From: Spirochaetales bacterium
GTDB taxonomy: Bacteria > Spirochaetota > Spirochaetia > ARS1246
DNA length: 7,089 nt
Assembly: GCA_016930115.1 (NCBI GenBank)
Contig: JAFGHN010000239.1
Coordinates: forward strand, 1-7,089
Reading direction: 5' to 3'
Shown: positions 1 through 5,334 of the stretch, piece after piece
How the letters are laid out: every line of letters begins with the position of its first letter
Numbering within the stretch: the stretch's first letter is position 1
Notes under the pieces: model-generated
What the model saw: the letters and a program-made list of their open reading frames with translations, nothing else
Told to the model about the DNA's origin: nothing
The model's database searches: none
Program-made: the position numbers and the translations under genes

Positions 1-191
1 GAAGAGCCTCCGGCTACACCGCCGAAATCGACCTTGTCATCCGGTTCTATGAGCTCTCCGTTTACCTTGACGCGTATTTCCGGCGTTCCCACCAGGTCTA
101 TGAGGGGGTTCGTACAGCTTATGATACCGACGAAAAGCAGGATGAATACTGATGCAAATGTCGCGTACGCTATGCCCATCCCCCGTCGCAT
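1..191 (-). CDS. N-terminal fragment of a lipoprotein, probably choice-of-anchor D (HYDIN-like) type
   Basis: This is a partial gene. It starts with ATG at 191-189 and runs off the window edge after 63 codons. The N-terminus has two arginines, a hydrophobic stretch (about residues 7-24) and a Cys at residue 26 in the context VGIISC. That is a plausible though loose signal peptidase II lipobox of the kind tolerated in spirochaetes, so the product is probably exported and lipidated. Residues 37-63 start with PEIRVKVNG, then ELIEP, then VDFGGVAGGS. This P-E-I-x-V ... F-G-x-V-x-x-G-S pattern is how choice-of-anchor D / ASH-type Ig domains begin, so more such domains may follow outside the window. 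The start is supported by GGAGG six bases upstream, inside the last codons of the preceding gene. That gene ends only one base before this ATG, which implies co-transcription and translational coupling. Lipoprotein call good; the domain call rests on a short stretch. Confidence 0.72.
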   Translation of the reverse strand, partial: MRRGMGIAYATFASVFILLFVGIISCTNPLIDLVGTPEIRVKVNGELIEPDDKVDFGGVAGGS

Positions 192-192
192 G

Positions 193-2301
193 CTATTCCT
201 CCTCGTCCCACAGCACCTTGTTCTTCATCCCGCTCACTTCCGCCGCCCGGGATGCTTCGTCACCCCTCAGGTCGAGATAGGCGAACTGGACCGCGAGGGA
301 TTCATCAATTTTCTGGAGTTGGGCGTACACCTGCCTCACCATACCGTAATTTTCAAGCTCATGATGAACCTTGGCTACGGAAAGCAGGACTTTCGGATTA
401 TCAGGCGCCAGAACAAGCGCGCGCTCGTAGTATCCCTTGGCATCAGTCATCCGTTCCCGGAGAAAGCTTATGTTACCAAGATTGATGAGCGCCGGGAGAT
501 ACTCCTCATATTCAAGAGCCTTGGACAGCTGCGGGACAGCCTTTTCAAAAAGACCGTATTTGGCGTACAGCACGCCGAGCTTGTTGGCGTACTTGGCAGG
601 ATCATTCGCTTTGCTCATAGCTTCCTGCAATTGCGCGACCTGCGGGTAAATTTCGCGGTCGATAAACCTGTTGATCTGGGCATCGAGCGCGGCGGCGACA
701 GCTTCGCGGGCGGGCATGCTCATAGCCGGGCGTTCTCCCGGGAGCCCGACCGGTTTATAGGTATCCCAGGCTTCGTGTACTGAGAAGAAGCCGGCCTGGT
801 CTCTGCCGCTGTGCTCACGCCATTGTTTGGCGCCCTCCTGCCATGCTTCGAGAAAGTTGCTCCCGAGTGCGGTGATCTCGACAGGTATCCAGGATGTGTT
901 TTCTCTGAAGATGAACTCATCGGCCTTGAGGAAGCTTTTTCGCACCTCATCAGGCTCAATACCGATGGAAAAGGCAACGAAGATGTGGCCCGGAACCGTT
1001 ATGAACGCAGTCTCGATACCGACCGATTCGAGCAATGCGTTGAAGAGAATCGAGAGGTCGTCGCAATCTCCCGCCCGGTACTCGAGGGTTTCCCGTGGGA
1101 ACTGCAGGTAATCCACCTGGAGCTGGTTTTCCGAAAGATTGGCGTAGGGCGTACTCGGATCGATTACGTAGGTGAGTCCGTAGAGCCTGAGCGACTCGTG
1201 AAGCCCCATCGCCATCACGAGAGGAGCCGGCACCGCATAGCCACCGGCGGCGTTCACCACCCCGGCGGTATTCTTCGCAAAGAGAAGCACCTGTGGATCT
1301 TTTGCCGTAATAAATGCCGCCGCCTTGCTGTCGTCATCCCAGGTAAGGGCGTTTCGATGCTCCATCTCGAGACTATGGGCAACCGTGTCCTTGTAGCGGA
1401 CGCCTTCAAGCGAATACTCCAGCGAGATTTCAGCCGCTACTTTCGTCCCTTCCGTAATCGAAAGGATACTGTCATTGAAGAGCGCAAACAGATCTATCGC
1501 TTTTTCACTTCCGGCATCCACTACACCAAACGACGCGCACACCTTTGGCGCGGCCATGAACTGCTTCACGTTGAATGAAATCCTGACATCCCGTATCGGT
1601 TTGTCCTGAGGATTCACGACCGTCGCTGACCCTATCGAATGATCGTCGTAGTATGAATAGAAGACAGGAAAGACCTGGCCGAACTTCAGGTTCTTTACAT
1701 CGAGAAAATTGCCTGCCGGCGAATCGCCGGTGAGCGGGGAAATTTGCGCGGATGATCTCTTCACCGCGGCAAGGTCGACCTGAGCACCGAGATGAAAACC
1801 AATTCCGTTGTACAGTTGCGGAAGGAGGCGGTAACTCACCTCCGCGCCCACGCTGAAACTCGGGCTGAAATGAAACGCGGCTCCTCCGCCTACCCGCACA
1901 TAAGGTCCCCCGCCGTACATCGTTTCACCGCCGATCTTGAGGAAACTCAGGCCATATCCGCCAAGTCCGTATGCGCCAAGTGAAAACGCGGCACCAAGCG
2001 GGAGCGTTACCGCCGCGCCGGCGCTCCCGTCAAGGCTTGAGAACCCGGTTTCCGCGTTGTACGCATTTACGGCGTATCCGATCTCTCCGATGACCGAGAG
2101 AATAGTCAAACCGGGTATCGGGTACGCCGCCCGCAGCGCTGCGGAGCCGCCGGTTCCATATATCGATGAGAACCTTCCGACAGGAAGTTCTACACCCGGA
2201 TTCAATGACAGAGCAAAGCCCGGTGCCTCCTGGGCGGGAAGCGATGCAATTATCAGAATGAAAAGGAATAGAAACTCACCAAAACGCAGACTTTTTTTCA
2301 T
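193..2301 (-). CDS. Exported outer-membrane beta-barrel / transglutaminase-like / TPR fusion protein
   Basis: The protein has 702 residues from ATG 2301. Residues 1-23 form a signal peptide (MKKS, hydrophobic core, SLPA then Q), so it is exported. Residues about 24-177 are rich in Gly, aromatic residues and alternating hydrophobic strands (GAYGLGGYGLSF, then AAFHFSPSFSVGAEVSYRL), as in a small outer-membrane beta-barrel of roughly eight strands. Residues about 198-316 look like a beta-sandwich. Residues about 320-481 are a transglutaminase-like domain: Cys413 in YRAGDCDDLS, His439 in VPGHIFVAF, and WIPVEIT, where Glu475 sits at the usual Asp position. Residues about 571-666 carry TPR-type helices (YANKLGVLYAKYGLFEKA, then LINLGNISFLRERMTDA). 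Inference: the barrel anchors it in the outer membrane, with a periplasmic cysteine-protease/transglutaminase-like region and a TPR binding surface. The substrate is unknown. I recall similar core sequences (TWDDDSKAAAF through the Cys motif) in spirochaete and deltaproteobacterial TPR/transglutaminase proteins. An alternative TTG start at 2343 would add 14 residues and spoil the signal peptide. ATG 2301 has GGAG eight bases upstream. Confidence 0.85.
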   Translation of the reverse strand: MKKSLRFGEFLFLFILIIASLPAQEAPGFALSLNPGVELPVGRFSSIYGTGGSAALRAAYPIPGLTILSVIGEIGYAVNAYNAETGFSSLDGSAGAAVTLPLGAAFSLGAYGLGGYGLSFLKIGGETMYGGGPYVRVGGGAAFHFSPSFSVGAEVSYRLLPQLYNGIGFHLGAQVDLAAVKRSSAQISPLTGDSPAGNFLDVKNLKFGQVFPVFYSYYDDHSIGSATVVNPQDKPIRDVRISFNVKQFMAAPKVCASFGVVDAGSEKAIDLFALFNDSILSITEGTKVAAEISLEYSLEGVRYKDTVAHSLEMEHRNALTWDDDSKAAAFITAKDPQVLLFAKNTAGVVNAAGGYAVPAPLVMAMGLHESLRLYGLTYVIDPSTPYANLSENQLQVDYLQFPRETLEYRAGDCDDLSILFNALLESVGIETAFITVPGHIFVAFSIGIEPDEVRKSFLKADEFIFRENTSWIPVEITALGSNFLEAWQEGAKQWREHSGRDQAGFFSVHEAWDTYKPVGLPGERPAMSMPAREAVAAALDAQINRFIDREIYPQVAQLQEAMSKANDPAKYANKLGVLYAKYGLFEKAVPQLSKALEYEEYLPALINLGNISFLRERMTDAKGYYERALVLAPDNPKVLLSVAKVHHELENYGMVRQVYAQLQKIDESLAVQFAYLDLRGDEASRAAEVSGMKNKVLWDEEE
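198..202 (-). promoter_or_regulatory. Shine-Dalgarno of the distal lipoprotein gene, inside the upstream ORF
   Basis: GGAGG (reading 202 to 198) sits six bases before the ATG at 191. It is formed by the terminal Glu codons of the barrel/transglutaminase gene just before its TAG stop, so ribosomes finishing the upstream gene are delivered to this start. It selects the first ATG over the in-frame ATG four codons later. Confidence 0.75.
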
Positions 2302-2309
2302 AGAGCGTG

Positions 2310-2313
2310 CTCC
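2310..2313 (-). promoter_or_regulatory. Shine-Dalgarno fixing the ATG 2301 start
   Basis: GGAG (2313 to 2310) lies eight bases before ATG 2301. It supports this start over the upstream in-frame TTG (2343) and ATG (2334), which would place a charged extension before the MKKS signal peptide. Confidence 0.65.
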
Positions 2314-2390
2314 ATTTTTGTAGTTTCGCCGCATCGACGACAAAGCCGCCGGTCAATAGCGAGAAAGCACCAACCCGTACAAATATGCAA

Positions 2391-2430
2391 TTTATATAAT
2401 TAGAGTATCTCAGATGCGACTATTTATCAA
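2391..2430 (-). promoter_or_regulatory. Candidate promoter region for the barrel/transglutaminase gene
   Basis: Just past the terminator of the upstream gene lies an AT-rich island. Reading on the minus strand, TTGATA (2430-2425) is followed after 17 bases by TACTCT (2407-2402), which matches a -10 box poorly (three of six). TATAAA (2396-2391) is a better -10 box (five of six) but has only a weak -35 partner at proper spacing. Either would leave a leader of roughly 85-100 nt. The position between a terminator and a new gene makes a promoter here likely; the exact boxes are uncertain. Confidence 0.35.
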
Positions 2431-2464
2431 CAAACAAACCGGGAGGCCCGTGGGGAGCCTCCCG
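2431..2464 (-). terminator. Rho-independent terminator after the OmpA lipoprotein gene
   Basis: On the minus strand, 12 bases after the TAA stop (2479-2477), a perfect 8-bp GC-rich stem CGGGAGGC/GCCTCCCG (2464-2457 with 2447-2440, 9-nt loop) is followed by GTTTGTTTG, an interrupted T-tract. The other strand has no T-run after the stem, so it acts in one direction only. It separates the OmpA lipoprotein transcript from the barrel/transglutaminase unit. Confidence 0.82.
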
Positions 2465-2476
2465 ATAATCGAACCT

Positions 2477-4924
2477 TTATTTTCCAAGTATGAATTCGAC
2501 CCGTCTGTTCTTCCAGCGGTTTTCGAGATCGCTGTGGGGCACCACCGGCCGTGTTCCGCCGAATCCCTCCACCGTAATACGATCGCGCCGTACCCCCCGT
2601 TCCACCAGAGCTTCCCGGATAGCTTCCGCCCGGCCGAGGGAGAGCGGCAGGAGCGCTTCCTTCTCTTCGACTGGACCTCTGACCGGATCGTCCCAGTAAA
2701 TGCGGACCGCATGGCCTTCAACATGTATCTTGTAGGTCGGATATCTCTTCAAGATTTCCGCAAGCTTATCGAGGGTGGCGAGGTTTTCCCTGGCTTCCGC
2801 CTGCGGAACGTTAAGGTAATTGGTTGTATACGGCTCGAAGTATATGTTGGAAAGCACGATCCTGAGCTGGTCCCCTTCGCGGAAAATGAGGATATCGACA
2901 GGGAGCACGCCGTTTGTGGCCGAGATATTGCCCACCGCGTCCCAGGCCGAAAAAACCACCGTGTAATCCGATGCGGACTGTACCAGCTCGCCGGAACCGG
3001 AGCGTCCGTCCCATTTGATCGGATTCATCGAAGATCCCAGGCCCGAGAAACTTCTGAATGAATGCCCCTCCGGATCGTTTATCTGCACACGCCAGTCCTG
3101 AATGCCGGAAGCATCCTGCGCAACCAGCCTGATGTTCGCGACATCGGCGTTTCCGTCTCCGTCGGGTGAAAAGGGTTTTGGCGATAGTTCGAGAGTAAGT
3201 ACCGGACCGATCGTATCAAGGACGAACGCAGCGCTTTTCGACTCGGCGATATCCCCCTTCCAATACTCCACCTTGAGCGAAGCGGTGTACGATCCGTTGG
3301 GAGCAACCTCGGTTTGGCCAAAGCCGTTCCAGACAATCGATGCCGGCAGGGTTTCTTCAGACCTTTCGTAGGATTTGACCGCTTGCCCGTCCCGATTGAG
3401 CATGGCAAGCGACCAGGACTTGATGCCCTCAGCGGGAGCAGCCGTCATATTCACAGTAATCGAATCGAAAAAGCCGTCGTTGTTCGGAGAAAAGGCCCGT
3501 CTCACCGCGGAGACCTGGACCTTTGCAGGACGCGTGTCCACGGTGATCCCGCTCAGAACAGACTCGAGAGAGTTGCCCGCCTCATCTGCGCTCGTCAATT
3601 TGTAGGTGTATCTCCCGTCAGGCACAACCTTGCCCGTCGCATCTTTCCCGTCCCAGGAGGTAGCGACCGCGCGCGTATCCCAGGAGTATTCGCGTACCGT
3701 TTTCCCTCCTTCATCGACTATCGTCCCCTTCCATCCGGTTTCGACGCTGGTGCTCTGGCGGATGAAGAGGGAATCGCGTCTGCCGTCGCCGTCGGGCGAA
3801 AAGAGCGGATAATCGACGTTTACCGCGGCAATGGGAATGGACGTATCGAGCGTAATCAGAGGCGACGCAGTTTCGGGCTCGGCGCCGCCTGAGTATCTGA
3901 CTTTGAAAATGCCGCGATACCCTCCGTCAGGAAGCGGCTCACCGCTGTCGCTTAATCCGTCGAACACAACGGAAGTCGGAACTGAACCGGTGCCGATAAA
4001 CACGCGCACGGGAACGCCGGTTTCATCTACCACCGTAACCTTCCATTCCTCGAGGTTTTTGTCGGTCACCACTGAAGGATTGAAATTCACGGTGTCCTGC
4101 TTTCCGTCACCGTTAGGCGAGAACGCATTGGCGCTTCTGCCAAGACGTATATTTTTCGATGATGTATCCACCTCTATCCCCGCGAGGGAGAACTCACCGC
4201 GGTTTCCGGCCTTGTCGGTCGACCCTACCACGTAGTCGTAGGTCCCATCGGAAACGGTACGCCCGTCGGCACCCATTCCGTCCCAGACAAAGTCCTCCGC
4301 CCTGCCTTCCCAACTGAAGGACCGTATGCCCGCAGTTCCGCCGAAAATTTCCCCGGTCCATTGGTCTTCGTCGGTGGATGAGCGCTGGTTTATGGTGATT
4401 GTGTCCAGCCGGCCGTCCCCGTCGGGAGAAAATACCCCGTAAGAGGTGGAAAGCTCCAGCCACGGTTCGGTATTGTCGACAATAACGGCGACAGGCCCGT
4501 AGGACGCTTCAACGCCCTTCAAGTCCCACGCCCGCATTGAGCATTGGTATTCGCCGTCTTCTACAAAGCTGTTTTCAAAGTTCTTTCCGTCCCAGATGAT
4601 AACCGTGGGCGTCTCTATGCCGGTTCGTTTCGCAAAAAGCCCGCGCAGTCCCTTCGGCTTTGGAGGGGCTTCTTTGCTCAAGGAATAAACTACGGTCCCC
4701 TCCAAGTCGGCCACGGTAATCTCGAAACCACCAAGGGGCGCCTTCCTGATCATCGTCAAATCGACGGGCGCCTCGAAAACATCCTGAACGCCGTCCGCTA
4801 TCTTCGGTGATATATAGACGGCCTCAGGCACTTGTGCGGTAATAGTGATCTCGTTTGGCGTGGTTGCGCATCCGGATAACAGCGCATACGCGAACAGAAC
4901 GCAAAAGGTTAATATCGTGTTCAT
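2477..4924 (-). CDS. Lipoprotein with repeated FlgD-type Ig modules and a C-terminal OmpA-like domain
   Basis: The protein has 815 residues. The signal peptide ends in a clear lipobox, LSGC, with Cys19 as the lipidated residue. Residues about 65-155 form a first, degenerate module with IIWDG and VEDGEY. Five modules then begin with F-S-P-(D/N)-(G/N)-D-G at residues 165, 268, 375, 478 and 585. Most modules continue to a WDG or FDG turn, a DGxY turn, and a closing VDT or LDT. This is the FlgD Ig-like / gliding-associated style, usually a structural stalk. The (D/N)xDGxxD loops could bind calcium. Residues about 685-815 are OmpA-like: VEGH at 735-738, PLSLGRAEAI with Arg765, then VEGFGGTRP and NRWKNRRVEFIL. 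The usual GHTD Asp is missing and the loop after GH is enlarged. Inference: an envelope-anchored rod that may contact peptidoglycan. ATG 4924 has GGAGG seven bases upstream. A terminator follows the gene, so it is the last gene of its transcript. Confidence 0.92.
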   Translation of the reverse strand: MNTILTFCVLFAYALLSGCATTPNEITITAQVPEAVYISPKIADGVQDVFEAPVDLTMIRKAPLGGFEITVADLEGTVVYSLSKEAPPKPKGLRGLFAKRTGIETPTVIIWDGKNFENSFVEDGEYQCSMRAWDLKGVEASYGPVAVIVDNTEPWLELSTSYGVFSPDGDGRLDTITINQRSSTDEDQWTGEIFGGTAGIRSFSWEGRAEDFVWDGMGADGRTVSDGTYDYVVGSTDKAGNRGEFSLAGIEVDTSSKNIRLGRSANAFSPNGDGKQDTVNFNPSVVTDKNLEEWKVTVVDETGVPVRVFIGTGSVPTSVVFDGLSDSGEPLPDGGYRGIFKVRYSGGAEPETASPLITLDTSIPIAAVNVDYPLFSPDGDGRRDSLFIRQSTSVETGWKGTIVDEGGKTVREYSWDTRAVATSWDGKDATGKVVPDGRYTYKLTSADEAGNSLESVLSGITVDTRPAKVQVSAVRRAFSPNNDGFFDSITVNMTAAPAEGIKSWSLAMLNRDGQAVKSYERSEETLPASIVWNGFGQTEVAPNGSYTASLKVEYWKGDIAESKSAAFVLDTIGPVLTLELSPKPFSPDGDGNADVANIRLVAQDASGIQDWRVQINDPEGHSFRSFSGLGSSMNPIKWDGRSGSGELVQSASDYTVVFSAWDAVGNISATNGVLPVDILIFREGDQLRIVLSNIYFEPYTTNYLNVPQAEARENLATLDKLAEILKRYPTYKIHVEGHAVRIYWDDPVRGPVEEKEALLPLSLGRAEAIREALVERGVRRDRITVEGFGGTRPVVPHSDLENRWKNRRVEFILGK
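2480..2872 (-). other. OmpA-like domain with altered peptidoglycan-binding loop
   Basis: This covers residues about 685-815 of the lipoprotein. It opens with the strand LRIVLSNIYFEP, followed by a helix (NLATLDKLAEILKRYP), VEGH, a long loop containing YWDDPVRG, then LSLGRAEAIREAL and the terminal NRRVEF. The Arg of the LSxxRA helix is kept (Arg765). The Asp that follows GHT in standard OmpA domains is replaced by Val740. The family call is firm from these blocks; peptidoglycan binding is not assured. Confidence 0.85.
2891..4447 (-). repeat. Five tandem FlgD-like Ig modules in alternating A/B order
   Basis: Five protein-level repeats cover residues about 160-678. Their FSP motifs start at residues 165, 268, 375, 478 and 585, so the spacings are 103, 107, 103 and 107 residues. 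Modules 1 and 3 resemble each other (FSPDGDGR, a W-x-G strand, WDGxxAxG, DGxYxY, AGNxxE, GIxVDT). Modules 2 and 4 resemble each other (FSPN motif, PxSxV, PxGxY, a VxY strand near the end, LDT). Module 5 is the most divergent. This points to duplication of a two-module, 210-residue unit. The similarity is at protein level; I did not see long identical DNA stretches. Confidence 0.8.
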
Positions 4925-4931
4925 TTTCGAC

Positions 4932-4936
4932 CCTCC
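4932..4936 (-). promoter_or_regulatory. Shine-Dalgarno of the OmpA lipoprotein gene
   Basis: GGAGG (4936 to 4932) lies seven bases before ATG 4924. Its first base is also the end of a 6-bp inverted repeat (4936-4950), so a hairpin there could affect ribosome access. Confidence 0.75.
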
Positions 4937-4950
4937 AGTTCCAAGAACTG
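4936..4950. promoter_or_regulatory. Inverted repeat CAGTTC-3-GAACTG in the leader of the OmpA lipoprotein gene
   Basis: A perfect 6-bp dyad with a 3-base centre (CAGTTCCAAGAACTG on the plus strand) ends 11 bases before the start codon and overlaps the Shine-Dalgarno by one base. It could be a protein-binding operator or a small RNA hairpin. No T-tract follows on the minus strand, so it is not a terminator. It is short enough to be chance. Confidence 0.4.
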
Positions 4951-5049
4951 TAAATTTGACATCGCCACGTACAAATAACCACTGTTGCTCCAGCGTCTGT
5001 GTGTTGAGGCCGACTTCGAAAGGCAGGCAGGTGGGCTTATTGACGTGCC

Positions 5050-5262
5050 CTACATATTCTCCACTTGAAGCTTCTTCACTTCGATAAGAACAAGGCCGGT
5101 ATCACGTATGCGGGTCAATACTTTAAAAAGGTGTGCCTGGTCTATCACATTACCGCTGATCCGCGTTCTGCCGTTTGGAAGCCTGCTTATCTTGAATCCT
5201 TCAAAAGCGCTTTCCCAGTAGTCTGAAATATGACCTTTTACACTGAACTCATACTGATCCAT
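5050..5262 (-). CDS. Conserved small protein (70 residues) next to the MalT-like regulator
   Basis: The product has no signal peptide or membrane segment and is probably cytoplasmic. It opens with MDQYEFSVKGHISDYW, carries FEGFKI and SGNVIDQAHL, and ends with RDTGLVLIEVKKL. I recognise this layout (start, GHxxxxW, a G-rich hairpin, DQAxLxxxLxxxRDxGLxL) from short proteins annotated as hypothetical in Actinobacteria, Chloroflexi and others. I recall these often lying near MalT/LuxR regulators but cannot confirm it here. The predicted fold is small alpha/beta: two or three strands, then a helix (QAHLFKVLTRIRD) and a final strand. The function is unknown. It lies 72 nt after the regulator stop with no terminator between, so it is probably co-transcribed. 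Unlike its neighbours it has no evident Shine-Dalgarno before ATG 5262. Gene call firm because of the family resemblance over the full length. Confidence 0.83.
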   Translation of the reverse strand: MDQYEFSVKGHISDYWESAFEGFKISRLPNGRTRISGNVIDQAHLFKVLTRIRDTGLVLIEVKKLQVENM

Positions 5263-5334
5263 AGTAATTCATGGTAAATATGCGCAGCGCAAGGCGGAAA
5301 GAGACCTATAATTAGTATGGTTTTGAGGTTAGGT
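5263..5334 (-). other. Short intergenic gap between the regulator and the small protein
   Basis: This 72-nt gap has no terminator-like hairpin and no convincing promoter. It contains an A/T patch (TAATTATA around 5308) and GCATATTTACC just before the small gene. The latter partly resembles GCATATTTGTAC in the leader at 2376-2388. Co-transcription of the two genes is the simplest reading. Confidence 0.45.

Larger units (their letters stand above)
4925..5049 (-). other. Intergenic leader between the small protein and the OmpA lipoprotein
   Basis: This 125-nt stretch has no ORF of note and no hairpin-plus-T terminator, so read-through from the regulator/small-protein genes is possible. A very weak sigma-70-like pair can be drawn (TTGTAC 4973-4968 and TACAGT 4951-4946, 16 apart). 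It also holds the 10-mer TATTTGTACG (4977-4968), which recurs in the leader of the barrel/transglutaminase gene at 2385-2376. Confidence 0.4.

Noticed and set aside
34..783. Plus-strand ORF of 249 codons
   Set aside because: It lies antisense to the 3' part of the barrel/transglutaminase gene, whose TPR and signature motifs are clear. The plus-strand product has no recognisable domain.
811..1578. Plus-strand ORF of 255 codons
   Set aside because: It is antisense to the transglutaminase region, where the Cys and His motifs lie on the minus strand. The composition is that of a shadow ORF rich in Arg and His.
2302..2343. TTG start at 2343 extending the barrel protein by 14 residues
   Set aside because: The extension puts charged residues before a perfect MKKS signal peptide, and the inner ATG 2301 has its own GGAG at good spacing.
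3314..3892. Plus-strand ORF of 192 codons
   Set aside because: It is antisense to the Ig repeats of the OmpA lipoprotein and shows no domain or good ribosome-binding site.
5015..5049. Possible terminator after the small gene
   Set aside because: Only three-base GC pairings can be drawn, with no T-tract after them.
5249..5272. Seven-codon ORF (MNYYGSV) overlapping the start of the 70-residue gene, a possible leader peptide
   Set aside because: There is no Shine-Dalgarno, it is very short, and such ORFs arise often by chance in AT-rich leaders.
5260..5275. CCAT-8-ATGG inverted repeat around the start of the small gene
   Set aside because: Arms of four bases are too short to distinguish from chance.
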